A DNA stretch of 64,000 nucleotides from Dorea sp. (lineage in GTDB: Bacteria > Bacillota_A > Clostridia > Lachnospirales > Lachnospiraceae), in NCBI GenBank assembly GCA_016295505.1, contig JAEDLC010000002.1:1-64000 (forward strand), read 5' to 3'. Of this stretch, positions 17,065 to 26,947 are shown piece by piece. The notes under the pieces were generated by a model. That model worked only from the letters and a program-made list of their open reading frames with translations, had not been told where the DNA came from and searched no databases. Made by a program: the position numbers and the translations under genes. Numbering within the stretch: position 1 is the stretch's first letter; the number at the start of each line of letters is the position of its first letter.

Positions 17065-18315
17065 TTATTTCTTGAAGAAATCCGGAATCTTAATAGACTG
17101 TTCTTTTACTTTGCTGGTTGGTGTTCTTGGAGTCTCCAGTGTTGGAGTTGTCCCACCTACCGGTCTTCTCACTGCCGGACCATTTGAGTTATCCTTCGCA
17201 GCTGCTCCAAAATCCATTCTTGGGGCGGTCTGTGGCTGTGCCTGATGTACCGGTCTTTCATAGCTCTGTGCATGTGCGCTTGCTGTATGCGCTGCCGCAT
17301 GCGGCATTGCTGATGTTCTTGCCGGGTTTTCCAGTCTGGATTTCAGCTTTGATGCACTGCCGCCAACATTGTGAAGACCTGTTGCGATTACTGTGATCGT
17401 TGCTTCATCTGCTCTGGAATCATCATACATTGCACCAAAGATAATATTTGCATCTTCTCCTGCAAGTTCCTGTACATATTCAGCCGCATCAGAAGCATCC
17501 ATCAGAGTAATGTCACCGGATACGTTAATAATTACATGAGATGCACCTGCAATCGTGGTTTCAAGAAGCGGGCTGGCAACTGCCTGTTTCACAGCTTCCA
17601 GTGCCTTATCATCGCCTCGTCCCTGTCCAATACCGATATGTGCAATTCCTTTATCTGTCATAACGGTCTGAACATCTGCAAAGTCAAGGTTGATCAGTGA
17701 AGGTACATTGATCAGGTCTGTAATACCCTGAATACCCTGCTGTAATACTTCATCTGCCTTTTTCAGCGCTTCCGGCATCGTTGTACGCCTGTCCACAACT
17801 TCAAGCAGCTTATCATTCGGAATAACAATCAGTGTATCAACACTCTCTTTTAATTTTTCAATTCCTGCGAGAGCATTATTCATACGTGTCTTAGATTCGA
17901 AACGGAAAGGCTTGGTAACAACACCAACCGTCAGTGCTCCCTGTTCCTTGGCAATGCGAGCTACCACAGGAGTCGCTCCTGTTCCTGTACCGCCGCCCAT
18001 ACCACAGGTAACGAATACCATATCGGCACCTTTCAGTGCTGCTGATATCTCCTCCGCACTTTCTTCTGCCGCTTTTTCTCCAATCTCCGGTCTTGCTCCG
18101 GCACCCAGTCCTTTTGTGATCTTGTCACCGATCTGCATAAGAGTCGGTGCTTTACACAGCTGAAGCGCCTGCTTATCTGTATTAATTGCAATAAATTCAA
18201 CACCGGCAATCTGTTCATCGATCATGCGGTTCACTGCGTTATTACCGCCTCCGCCGACTCCAACAACAATAATCTTTGCCGCTGCTTCTGACTCGTTTGT
18301 TTTAATTTCTAGCAA
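17065..18315 (-). CDS. ftsZ: cell division GTPase FtsZ
   Basis: This is a 416-residue tubulin homologue that forms the Z-ring. The N-terminal GTPase part shows GVGGGGNNAVNRM, the tubulin signature GMGGGTGTGATPVVA and NTDKQAL. A flexible linker (about 325-400) rich in Ala, Pro and Gln follows, then the conserved C-terminal peptide KEQSIKIPDFFKK that binds FtsA/SepF-type partners. It is the last gene of the mraZ-led cluster and has a terminator. No ftsA is next to it, as is usual in Lachnospiraceae-type clusters. Confidence 0.98.
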   Translation of the reverse strand: MLEIKTNESEAAAKIIVVGVGGGGNNAVNRMIDEQIAGVEFIAINTDKQALQLCKAPTLMQIGDKITKGLGAGARPEIGEKAAEESAEEISAALKGADMVFVTCGMGGGTGTGATPVVARIAKEQGALTVGVVTKPFRFESKTRMNNALAGIEKLKESVDTLIVIPNDKLLEVVDRRTTMPEALKKADEVLQQGIQGITDLINVPSLINLDFADVQTVMTDKGIAHIGIGQGRGDDKALEAVKQAVASPLLETTIAGASHVIINVSGDITLMDASDAAEYVQELAGEDANIIFGAMYDDSRADEATITVIATGLHNVGGSASKLKSRLENPARTSAMPHAAAHTASAHAQSYERPVHQAQPQTAPRMDFGAAAKDNSNGPAVRRPVGGTTPTLETPRTPTSKVKEQSIKIPDFFKK

Positions 18316-18452
18316 GGGTTTCTCCTCCTTTGTTATCCTTATTATATATTATACATCCCATAAATAAAGCAAGTGAGATGAACTCAGTTTGCTATATATA
18401 GTATATAATAAAGACTTTTGTATAAAATATCAATAGAATTTCTCCATTTTTC

Positions 18453-19193
18453 TTATTTTTCTTCTGAAATTTCCTCCGGACTTTCTTCCTTGTCAAATGT
18501 GATCGTTGAACCACTCTCCGAATAGTCCTCCAGATGCAGTGTTCCTGCCCTGTCTCCCAGCTTTTCCAGGATCGGTTTGATCTGAGCAACCTGCTCAGAT
18601 GACACGGAACTTCCGAGATTGACCCGCACTTTTCCGATTTCAAGAAAGATCTGATTTCCCTCACAGACAATCTTTACCTGACCCAGTTCATATTTTTTTA
18701 TTTCTTTTGATGTTTTCAGAATTTCTTCAAAAATACCGGCGTTTTCACACTCAAGCGTCTGGTAAAGCTTCACATTTTTCATCTCAAGTCCGGTAATAGA
18801 CGGAAGACCTTCTGTCAGGCTGCCCGACTCATCTACTACCAGCCCCGTCTTATCGAAATAAAAGTACCGGTCTCCGTCCTTTACATACCCCACGATTGGT
18901 TTTTCCTCCACCTTAATCTGAAGCGTCCACGGATTCTTCATACTCACTTTCATACTTTCCAGACAGGGAAGCTTTTCCCCATAGCCAAGCGCATACTTCG
19001 CAGTCACATAGATCGTATTAAATGATCCCTTATCCTTTTTGATCACGTCTGCAATTTCCTGATCCGTACAGTATTCATTCCCGCTGACCTTGATTCCCTG
19101 AAGATAAAAAAGAACCAGGATCCCGACTGCGAGGATCGCAACTGCAAGGATTATCACAACCAAAGCATATAAACGATGTGTTTTTTTCTTCAT
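18453..19193 (-). CDS. ftsQ: cell division protein FtsQ/DivIB
   Basis: This is a 246-residue bitopic membrane protein with one membrane segment at about 9-31, then a POTRA domain (FYLQGIKVSGNEYCTDQEIADVI...; about 32-105) and the FtsQ/DivIB beta domain (RYFYFDKTGLVVDESGSLTEGLPSITGL). A short charged tail follows. It forms a complex with FtsL and the septal synthase. It lies between ftsW and ftsZ, about 20 bp from ftsW. Confidence 0.9.
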   Translation of the reverse strand: MKKKTHRLYALVVIILAVAILAVGILVLFYLQGIKVSGNEYCTDQEIADVIKKDKGSFNTIYVTAKYALGYGEKLPCLESMKVSMKNPWTLQIKVEEKPIVGYVKDGDRYFYFDKTGLVVDESGSLTEGLPSITGLEMKNVKLYQTLECENAGIFEEILKTSKEIKKYELGQVKIVCEGNQIFLEIGKVRVNLGSSVSSEQVAQIKPILEKLGDRAGTLHLEDYSESGSTITFDKEESPEEISEEK

Positions 19194-19212
19194 TGTATCT
19201 ACTCCCTTTTTT

Positions 19213-20295
19213 CTATTTTACCAAAGATGACACACTCAGGACAAGTCCCATTTCTATCAGAAGAAAAACTGCTGACGTTCCTCCGTAGCTGATAAAGGGA
19301 AGTGTGATCCCGGTATTTGGAATGGTATTCGTCACGACTGCAATATTCAGGATCACCTGTATCATCATGTGTCCCATCGCCCCGGCTGCAATCAGTGCTC
19401 CAAACAGATCCACAGCATGTGTTGCGATGACAAAAAATCTCCAGATCAGGATCAGAAACAGAAACAGGATCACACAGGCTCCGACATATCCCAGTTCTTC
19501 ACAGATAATTGAAAATATCATATCATTCTGCGCTTCCGGAACAAATCCCAGCTTCTGAATGCTCTTTCCAAGTCCCTTTCCGAATAATCCACCGGACCCA
19601 ATCGCATATAACCCCTGCAGCGTCTGATATCCTTTTTCATATTTTTCCGGATTCTGCCATATGGCAAGCCGTTCCAGCCGATAGCTCTCCATTGCTAAAA
19701 ATATCGCCATGAATCCTGCTCCAAGTGCTGCCATTATAACAAACTGACCATATCTGGGGCTGGCGGCGAAGATCAGAATCACTGCGATTCCAAGAATGAT
19801 AATTGCCGTACTTAAGTTGCTTGCCCCCACCAGCGCAACCACCGGCAGAATCATCACAATAATCTTAAGCATCGTCCGCATCTTACCGATCTTTTCCACA
19901 TTTTTCGTTATCACATGTGCAAGAAACAGGATAACAGCCACTTTTGCAAATTCCGAGGGCTGAAAAGAAAACGGGCCCAAAGACAGCCATCTTTTGGACC
20001 CGTTATACTCATCTCCGATAAACAATACTGCCACTGACAACAATATTGCAGTAAAATATCCCAGGACAGCCACATGTTTCCAGATATGATAATCCATCCT
20101 GGCAACCATAAACATCCCCGCAATTCCCAAAAGTGTCGCAAACGCCTGCTTTTTCAGGTAATAGAACGAATCCTGAAACTTCACTTCTCCGTTATACGCA
20201 CTTGTACTGTACAGGATAACAAGACCTGCTGCCATGATCAGAATCAACGCGGCTAAAAGAGTATAATCATAACTTTTCTTTCTCGATTGTGCCAA
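19213..20295 (-). CDS. ftsW: SEDS peptidoglycan glycosyltransferase FtsW
   Basis: This is a 360-residue polytopic protein of the SEDS family that polymerises lipid II together with a class B PBP. Family marks: ALILIMAAGLVILYSTSAY, KRWLSLGPFSFQPSEFAKVAVI (with the conserved Glu/Lys patch), and IPNTGITLPFISYGGTS near the end. Ten or so membrane segments fill the length. Its position between murD and ftsQ marks it as the septal FtsW; a second SEDS gene lies at 29.8-31.0 kb. Confidence 0.93.
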   Translation of the reverse strand: MAQSRKKSYDYTLLAALILIMAAGLVILYSTSAYNGEVKFQDSFYYLKKQAFATLLGIAGMFMVARMDYHIWKHVAVLGYFTAILLSVAVLFIGDEYNGSKRWLSLGPFSFQPSEFAKVAVILFLAHVITKNVEKIGKMRTMLKIIVMILPVVALVGASNLSTAIIILGIAVILIFAASPRYGQFVIMAALGAGFMAIFLAMESYRLERLAIWQNPEKYEKGYQTLQGLYAIGSGGLFGKGLGKSIQKLGFVPEAQNDMIFSIICEELGYVGACVILFLFLILIWRFFVIATHAVDLFGALIAAGAMGHMMIQVILNIAVVTNTIPNTGITLPFISYGGTSAVFLLIEMGLVLSVSSLVK

Positions 20296-20308
20296 TATAT
20301 GCCACTCC

Positions 20309-21664
20309 TTATAAGGAATTTACAATCTCTTTAAATCTCTCTCCACGTACTTCATAGTTCGGGAACATTCCCCAGCTTGCACAGGCAGGTGAAAGCAGGA
20401 CTGCTTCACCAGGTTTGGCCAGCTTTGCTGCCATAAGCACCGCTTCGTCAAAAGTCTCTGCAAACAGGTAATCTTTAAATCCACATTTTTCTGCATCCGC
20501 AGCGATCTTTTCCCGGGTCGCACCCAGAAGAATCAGCTTTCTTACTTTTCCATCAAAACTGTTGATCCATTCTGTATATTCGGATCCTTTATCATATCCA
20601 CCGCCAATCAGTATCGTTGGGCGGTTCATAGCCTGAATTCCCTTGATGGCAGCATCCGGATTGGTTCCTTTGGAATCATTGTAATATACAACACCTTTTT
20701 TCTCTGTAACATACTCTATCCGGTGTTCTACTCCTTTAAATTCCCTGACACTTCTGCTGATCACATCCATCGGCACTCCGTATACTGCAGCCATGGCAGC
20801 TGCAGCCATTACATTTTCATGATTGTGTGTTCCGAGTATCTGCAGTTCATCCACATGACAGATTTTTGCTTCTGTTCCTTCATAATGATATATGATATTG
20901 CCGTCTTCAAGATAAATTCCCTCTTCTAGTTTACGCTGACTGCTGAAATATAGAACCTTTGCTTTCACATTCTTTCCAAACTCTCTCGTCAGTTCATCCT
21001 CATAATTCAGAATACAGTAATCTTCCTCCGTCTGATTTTCAGCAATCTTCTTCTTAGCATTCACATACGCTTCCATCGTATGATGGCGGTTCAGATGATC
21101 CGGTGTAAAATTCAGAATTGCGCTTACTCTTGGTCTGAAATCCACGATACTCTCCAGCTGAAAGCTGCTCATCTCAGCAACTGTGATCGTCTCTTCTGTC
21201 ATCTCAGACACAACTGTTGTGTATGGTGTTCCGATGTTCCCTACCACAAAAACATTATCCTGATAATTTTTCATGATTTCACCAAGAAGAGAAGTTGTTG
21301 TTGTCTTTCCATTGGTCCCGGTAATTGCAAGGACATCGCCTTTTCCAAACTGATAAGCAAGTTCCACCTCGCCAATCACCTGTACACCACGTCTTCTCAT
21401 CTCGTCAATCACCGGAAGATCAGTCGGAACCCCCGGACTTAAGATGGTAATATCAAGACCGTCCAGAAGTGCTTCCGGAAAAGCACCGATAACAATCTGC
21501 GCCTTGCTGTCTTTCCCAATCTGTTCACGGATCTTATCTTCTGTCAGCTTTTCGTTTCCATCATAAAGCACAACATCTGCTCCATGCTGCTCCAGGATCT
21601 TTCCTGCTCCGATTCCGCTGATTCCAAGACCAAATACCAGTACTTTCTTCTCTGTTACTTCCAT
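20309..21664 (-). CDS. murD: UDP-N-acetylmuramoylalanine--D-glutamate ligase
   Basis: This is a 451-residue Mur ligase that adds D-Glu to UDP-MurNAc-L-Ala with ATP. The N-terminal Rossmann-like domain (VLVFGLGISGIGAGKIL) is followed by the central ATPase with the P-loop AITGTNGKTTTTSLLGE and HLNRHHTMEAY (metal and substrate region), and the C-terminal domain with YNDSKGTNPDA. Cytoplasmic. It lies between mraY and ftsW with short gaps. murE, murF and murG are not in this cluster. Confidence 0.97.
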   Translation of the reverse strand: MEVTEKKVLVFGLGISGIGAGKILEQHGADVVLYDGNEKLTEDKIREQIGKDSKAQIVIGAFPEALLDGLDITILSPGVPTDLPVIDEMRRRGVQVIGEVELAYQFGKGDVLAITGTNGKTTTTSLLGEIMKNYQDNVFVVGNIGTPYTTVVSEMTEETITVAEMSSFQLESIVDFRPRVSAILNFTPDHLNRHHTMEAYVNAKKKIAENQTEEDYCILNYEDELTREFGKNVKAKVLYFSSQRKLEEGIYLEDGNIIYHYEGTEAKICHVDELQILGTHNHENVMAAAAMAAVYGVPMDVISRSVREFKGVEHRIEYVTEKKGVVYYNDSKGTNPDAAIKGIQAMNRPTILIGGGYDKGSEYTEWINSFDGKVRKLILLGATREKIAADAEKCGFKDYLFAETFDEAVLMAAKLAKPGEAVLLSPACASWGMFPNYEVRGERFKEIVNSL

Positions 21665-21673
21665 AATCTCCTC

Positions 21674-22630
21674 CTACATAGCCATCAATGCGATCAGGCA
21701 CAGAATTGCTGTAATAATTGAAAACACCGCCACAACTCTTGTTTCAGACCAGCCGCATAATTCAAAATGATGATGAATCGGCGCCATCTTAAAGAAACGT
21801 TTGCCGCCTGTCTTTTTAAAATATGTGACCTGAATCATGACAGATAACACTTCAACCAGATAAATAAGTCCTACGATTACAATAAAGATCGGCATCTGCA
21901 GCATATATGCCGCCGATGCAACAAATCCTCCCAGCGCGAGGGATCCGGTATCTCCCATAAATACACTGGCCGGATACACATTAAACAGCAAAAATCCAAG
22001 AAGTGCTCCGACAACAGCACAGGTAATTGGTGTGATTCCGCTGTTCGTTCCGATCGCGACTACGGTAAAGAATGTTGCCACCAGCACCGTAACACTGGAT
22101 GCAAGACCATCCAGTCCATCCGTAAAATTCACACCATTTACTGTTCCGATCACTACAATGAACATCAATGGAATTGCAAGCCATCCGATATCAAGATATT
22201 TTCCTCCCGTAAATGGGATCAGCATTGCAAGGGAAACGGTTGAATAGCGTACCATATAAAATGCAAATATCGCTGTAACTACAATCTGAAGTGCCATCTT
22301 CTGCTTTGGATACAATCCATCTGAGCGCTTCATCACGACTTTCAGATAATCATCCAGAAATCCGATCAGCCCGAATCCCAGTGTCATAAACAGAATCGGA
22401 ATGATCTGGGGATAACTTCTTATATAAACCACAGATGTGATCACTACTGCAAGAAGAATGATCACTCCCCCCATTGTTGGGGTTCCTGCTTTTTTCAAAT
22501 GAGACTGCACTCCCTCAACTCTCTCCGTCTGTCCCATCTTCAGTTTTCTGAGTACCGGAATGATCAACGGTCCCATTGCCGCACTCAGCACAAATGCGAT
22601 CAGTACCGGAATAAATATTGTATAATCCAT
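21674..22630 (-). CDS. mraY: phospho-N-acetylmuramoyl-pentapeptide-transferase MraY
   Basis: This is a 318-residue integral membrane enzyme that makes lipid I from UDP-MurNAc-pentapeptide and undecaprenyl phosphate. Conserved catalytic blocks: the DD pair in GFLDDYLKVVMKRS, the nucleotide-binding NFTDGLDGLASSV, and the cytoplasmic HHHFE loop (FFKMAPIHHHFELCG). About ten membrane segments. It stands between the second PBP gene and murD. Confidence 0.97.
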   Translation of the reverse strand: MDYTIFIPVLIAFVLSAAMGPLIIPVLRKLKMGQTERVEGVQSHLKKAGTPTMGGVIILLAVVITSVVYIRSYPQIIPILFMTLGFGLIGFLDDYLKVVMKRSDGLYPKQKMALQIVVTAIFAFYMVRYSTVSLAMLIPFTGGKYLDIGWLAIPLMFIVVIGTVNGVNFTDGLDGLASSVTVLVATFFTVVAIGTNSGITPITCAVVGALLGFLLFNVYPASVFMGDTGSLALGGFVASAAYMLQMPIFIVIVGLIYLVEVLSVMIQVTYFKKTGGKRFFKMAPIHHHFELCGWSETRVVAVFSIITAILCLIALMAM

Positions 22631-22695
22631 AACCCACCTCTTCGCTTCTTTTGTTAATCAGTTATTTCCTAACTTTACCTAGTATACTGCATTTC

Positions 22696-24423
22696 TTATT
22701 CTTTTTCAATGCCAAGATACGGTAATATATTTTCAAAAATATTACCGATCACAGGCGCCGCGATCGTTCCTCCGTAATATACTCCCTGCGGATTATAGAT
22801 CACACACATGCCCAGAATCTGAGGATCATCTGCCGGAGCAAAGCCAATAAAAGATGAAATATACTTATTTGCACTTCTCGGAAGTGTCTGTGAAGTCGCC
22901 GTCTTTCCTCCGATCCGGTATCCTTCCACATACGCATTCTTTCCGGACCCTTCCGCAACAACACTTTCCAGCAGCATTCTCATGGTTGCAGATGTTTCCT
23001 CAGACACTATATTGTTTTTTTCTTCATATTCAAATGTCTTTATTTCTTCCCCGTCTTTTTCTAATACCCGAACCCCCAGATGAGGAGTCACACGCCGGCC
23101 TCCATTGATCAGGGAACTTACCGTTGTTGCCAGCTGGATCGGCGTAATCTGAAAAGACTGTCCAAAACTCATGGTAGCAAGTTCCACAAGTCCGATATTC
23201 TCTTTTTTGTGCATAATAGTTCCGGCTTCACCCGGAAGATCTACTCCTGTCAGACTCATCAGTCCAAACTGCTGAAAATATTTATAGAAGTTATCTGCGC
23301 CGAGTCTGAGTCCGACATCTATAAATACCGGATTACAGGAATTCTGTATCCCCTGAACAAATGTCTCCGCGCCATGTCCTCCAACCTTGTGACATCGAAT
23401 CTTACGATCCTCCACCACCCGGTATCCCGGGCAGGAAAATGTATCATCCAGCTTTACAGCACCTTCTTCCAGTCCGGCAGAAGCAGTAATGATCTTAAAT
23501 GTAGATCCCGGCTCGTAAGTATCATTAATACATCCATTTCTCCACATCTGATTCAATGCTTCCTGTTTTTCTTCTTCAGACATGTTCTGCTCCTCCTGTG
23601 TACTCAGTTCAAACGGCGTATTCAGGTTAAACTCAGGAACATTCACCATCGCCAGAATCTCCCCATTCTGCGGATTCATCAGTATGATGGCAACTTTATC
23701 CGCCTGCTTTTCTTCCATCACTTTTTCTGCCATCTGCTGAGCATACATCTGAATATTTGCATCCATACTGATCTGCAGCGTATTTCCGGCCACCGGTTCC
23801 ACCCTGTCTTCTGCTACTCCTTCAAGTTCCACTCCTCTGGCGTCAGTTGTCGTAAGAATCGTTCCATTGATCCCCTTCAGATACTCCTCATACTTTACCT
23901 CCAGCCCGATAATCCCCTGATTATCACCACCAGTGAAGCCTAAAACCCTGGATGCCAGTTCATTATATGGATAATATCTCTTAAAGTCCTCATCCACTTT
24001 GACTCCATCCAGTTCCATGTTACGAATCGCATCTCCTGTTTCCTTATCTACATTTGTCTTGATCCTCTCCATCGAAGATACCTTTTCCACACGTTTGCGG
24101 ACCGTTTCTTCATCCATATCCAGCGCAGCAGCCAGCTTATTGATTACAGTCTCCGGGTCTTTCACCTGGCTGTGAATCACAGAGATCGTACAGACGGTGC
24201 GATTGGTCGCAAGTATCTTTCCGTTGCAATCAATAATCTCCCCTCTCGCGGCCTTGATCTCCCGTTCCCTCTCATGAAGTGCTTCTGCTTTTTTCTGATA
24301 ATAATCCGCCTTCCAGATCATAAGATAGGCCAGCCTGCCCATAAGCCCCAGAATCAGAATCATGGCTCCGACAAATACGACCAGTACTTTCTTCTTATTA
24401 TATGTTTTGTTTTTCACAAACAA
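22696..24423 (-). CDS. class B penicillin-binding protein, SpoVD-like
   Basis: This is a 575-residue transpeptidase with a membrane anchor at about 13-33, a PBP dimerisation domain (about 50-230) and a transpeptidase domain (about 260-570). Active-site motifs: STFK in PGSTFKIITASAG and SCN in QNSCNPVFID. The third motif reads GGKTATSQT, so the usual KTG is KTA. No PASTA domain follows. In B. subtilis pbpB and spoVD are neighbours upstream of mraY; by position this copy corresponds to SpoVD, which with SpoVE builds spore cortex, but the vegetative/sporulation split is inferred only. Confidence 0.85.
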   Translation of the reverse strand: MFVKNKTYNKKKVLVVFVGAMILILGLMGRLAYLMIWKADYYQKKAEALHEREREIKAARGEIIDCNGKILATNRTVCTISVIHSQVKDPETVINKLAAALDMDEETVRKRVEKVSSMERIKTNVDKETGDAIRNMELDGVKVDEDFKRYYPYNELASRVLGFTGGDNQGIIGLEVKYEEYLKGINGTILTTTDARGVELEGVAEDRVEPVAGNTLQISMDANIQMYAQQMAEKVMEEKQADKVAIILMNPQNGEILAMVNVPEFNLNTPFELSTQEEQNMSEEEKQEALNQMWRNGCINDTYEPGSTFKIITASAGLEEGAVKLDDTFSCPGYRVVEDRKIRCHKVGGHGAETFVQGIQNSCNPVFIDVGLRLGADNFYKYFQQFGLMSLTGVDLPGEAGTIMHKKENIGLVELATMSFGQSFQITPIQLATTVSSLINGGRRVTPHLGVRVLEKDGEEIKTFEYEEKNNIVSEETSATMRMLLESVVAEGSGKNAYVEGYRIGGKTATSQTLPRSANKYISSFIGFAPADDPQILGMCVIYNPQGVYYGGTIAAPVIGNIFENILPYLGIEKE

Positions 24424-24491
24424 AAAACCTCACAAAAGCTGTTTTTATAACTTATTACTGCTTTTGCAAGGTTATTCTGATTAATATTGAC

Positions 24492-26351
24492 TTATTCCTG
24501 AACCTGATCCGTCTCATCCGTTGTCATTTTTTCAACCCCAAGATAAGGGAATATCTCTGACATGATCCCAGATGCCATTTCTGTCGCATAGGAACTGGAT
24601 GCCTGCTCTGCAACATTCGGTTCATCGATTACTACATATACAACCACCTGTGGATTTTCCTGCGGAGCATATCCGATAAAGGATACCAGATACTTTCCAT
24701 TTCCTCGCGGAAGTTTTTCCGCCGTACCTGTTTTTCCTCCAATGTCATATCCTTCCACTCCCGCAGAAGACCCGGTACCTTCCTCTACAACCCCACGCAT
24801 ATAATCTTTGATAATCTCACTGGTTTCTTCCGAAATAGTTTTCTTTAATAAGACAGGATCTTTATTCTCTGTTACATTTCCATTTTCATCCTGTATCTGT
24901 TTGACCACATGCGGTTTATAATAATTTCCTCCATTGATCAAAGAACAAAATGATGCTGCAAGCTGCGTCATTGTCACATTAAAATTCTGTCCGAATGCAT
25001 TCGTGGCAAGACTGGCCGCATCCATGTTTTCCGGTGTATACAAAAGACCTTCTGTAGTTCCTTCTCCCGGAAGATCAATTCCCGTATACTCTCCAAATCC
25101 AAACAGCTTCTGATATCGGCAGAATTCTTCTGCCCCGAGGCTGGCTCCAATCTGCATCAATGCTACGTTACATGAATTTTCCAGAGATTGTTTCAACGTC
25201 TCCGGTCCATGACCCGACCGGTTGCTGCAATGAATGTCATGATCTCCCACATGCATAACACCGCCGCACACATAACCTTCATCCCCGGTAAGCACTCCGG
25301 TCTCCAGACCTGCTGCAATTGTAAAAGGCTTAAACGTTGATCCCGGTTCGTAGGTATTGCTGACACAGAAATTATTCCACAGTTCATTCAGTGCATTTAC
25401 TTTTTCTTCGTCTGTCATCTGCTCCAGCTCTTCTTCCGAATAGTAGGCAGACAGATCTCTTGGGCTGTTCAGATCATAATTCGGATATGATGCTTCCGCC
25501 AGTATCTCTCCATTTTGAGGATTCATAACAATAACTGCCGTATTTTTACTTCCCTCACCTTTTGACGCCTCATTCTTGTGTGCCTCATTAAATGCCAGGA
25601 TATACTTTTCAACAATGCTCTGCACCTGAAGATCAATCGTTGACACAACAGTACTTCCGTTATCCGGTTCTTTCACTGTACGTTCAAATGTAGAACTTTC
25701 ATCCAGATAACCGTATTCTCTTCCGTCTGTTCCATTCAGAATGGAATTATAAGAAGCCTCTATTCCGTTGCTTCCCACATTACCATCTACTGTAAATCCG
25801 ATCACATCACTTGCAAGCGTATTATACGGATATTTTCTCACATAATCTTCTTCCAGCCATATTCCTTTTACGTCCGGATAATTCTTTTCATCCGCATCTA
25901 TCTTTTCAAACTTCTGCGCGGTATCATAATCAACTCCCTTTTTCAGGACACTATATCTGCTTGACGGCTTATCCTCCATAAGCTTACGGACATCTTCTTC
26001 ATCGATTTCAAAACAATCCGTCAGCACCTGAATCGTTGGTTCGATATAATCCTCATCGCTCAGCATCACTTTTACATCCAGGACAACGTTGTAGACTCTT
26101 TCGCTGGTTGCAATCTTAGTCCCGTTGCGATCAACAATATCTCCTCGTTTATACGGAATGGTCCGATTATTATACTGTTGTTGATCCAATACCACCTTCG
26201 TATATTTTTCTCCACTCGATGCGTTGATATATGTAATTCTTCCCACCAGAAAAACAAAAGCCAGTACTATTCCCATAAAGAGCAATACCAGCTTTTTCTG
26301 CATGAATTTTGATATCTTTTTCTTAAACGGATTCTTTTTCTGTCTTGCCAT
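24492..26351 (-). CDS. ftsI: class B penicillin-binding protein FtsI/PbpB (septal transpeptidase)
   Basis: This is a 619-residue protein with a basic cytoplasmic start, one membrane segment (about 20-40), a PBP dimerisation domain and a transpeptidase domain. All three motifs are canonical: STFK (PGSTFKPFTIAAG), SCN (ENSCNVALMQ) and KTG (GGKTGTAEK). No PASTA repeats. It directly follows the ftsL-like gene and precedes the second PBP gene, so it is the likely septal enzyme working with FtsW and FtsL/FtsQ. Confidence 0.9.
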   Translation of the reverse strand: MARQKKNPFKKKISKFMQKKLVLLFMGIVLAFVFLVGRITYINASSGEKYTKVVLDQQQYNNRTIPYKRGDIVDRNGTKIATSERVYNVVLDVKVMLSDEDYIEPTIQVLTDCFEIDEEDVRKLMEDKPSSRYSVLKKGVDYDTAQKFEKIDADEKNYPDVKGIWLEEDYVRKYPYNTLASDVIGFTVDGNVGSNGIEASYNSILNGTDGREYGYLDESSTFERTVKEPDNGSTVVSTIDLQVQSIVEKYILAFNEAHKNEASKGEGSKNTAVIVMNPQNGEILAEASYPNYDLNSPRDLSAYYSEEELEQMTDEEKVNALNELWNNFCVSNTYEPGSTFKPFTIAAGLETGVLTGDEGYVCGGVMHVGDHDIHCSNRSGHGPETLKQSLENSCNVALMQIGASLGAEEFCRYQKLFGFGEYTGIDLPGEGTTEGLLYTPENMDAASLATNAFGQNFNVTMTQLAASFCSLINGGNYYKPHVVKQIQDENGNVTENKDPVLLKKTISEETSEIIKDYMRGVVEEGTGSSAGVEGYDIGGKTGTAEKLPRGNGKYLVSFIGYAPQENPQVVVYVVIDEPNVAEQASSSYATEMASGIMSEIFPYLGVEKMTTDETDQVQE

Positions 26352-26359
26352 AATTTCTC

Positions 26360-26920
26360 CTACTTTTTATTCTTGTCTGACTGAGCAAGCACACCGTCTT
26401 CCGGAATATCCTCATACTGTTTTACATAATCAGTCGCAGGATCTTCATATTCTATGATCTGCTCAGGAGAAGCATATACCATACCAAGTTCTCCCTCTGC
26501 TTTTTCTCTTACCTCTTCCAGATTCACTGAATCCATTACCGCATTGTACCTGGTCGTATTCTCTTCCTTCAGATTGGCCAGTTCTTCCTGCATTGCCGTA
26601 ATATGCTTCGACCGGCTGGTGATGCTGGACTGAAGTTTTACATAATTTACACATACGATCAGCGCGAGCACAGCCGCAACTGCAAGAAACACTACATATG
26701 TGCGATTCATGATAAGAGCCTGTTTTCGATTTCTGCGTACCTGATTGCTTACTTGCTTCTTAGGTTTTGCGGGTGACTCATGACGACGCGGTGCATACTC
26801 CGGCTGTGTTGCAACATTTCCATACTGATATGCCTGTCTTCCTGTATAAGTTTCAGCACTTCTGCTTCTATACTGCTGTCTGCTGCGTGAATAATTCTGT
26901 CTTGCTGCCATATACGCCAC
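26360..26920 (-). CDS. FtsL-like cell division protein
   Basis: This is a 186-residue bitopic protein with a Tyr/Arg/Gln-rich cytoplasmic start (1-65), one membrane segment (about 71-90: YVVFLAVAAVLALIVCVNYV) and an extracytoplasmic coiled coil with leucine-zipper-like heptads (SITSRSKHITAMQEELANL...). This layout and the place between rsmH and ftsI fit FtsL. The sequence of FtsL is poorly conserved, so the call rests on architecture and synteny. The long N-terminal arm is larger than in B. subtilis FtsL. Confidence 0.75.
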   Translation of the reverse strand: MAYMAARQNYSRSRQQYRSRSAETYTGRQAYQYGNVATQPEYAPRRHESPAKPKKQVSNQVRRNRKQALIMNRTYVVFLAVAAVLALIVCVNYVKLQSSITSRSKHITAMQEELANLKEENTTRYNAVMDSVNLEEVREKAEGELGMVYASPEQIIEYEDPATDYVKQYEDIPEDGVLAQSDKNKK

Positions 26921-26947
26921 CCCTTTCTATCATTTTTTCAACCCATT

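Noticed and set aside
16856..17245. Plus-strand open frame between spoIIGA and ftsZ
   Set aside because: It has no ribosome binding site, runs through the ftsZ terminator and antisense to the ftsZ end, and has no recognisable protein pattern.
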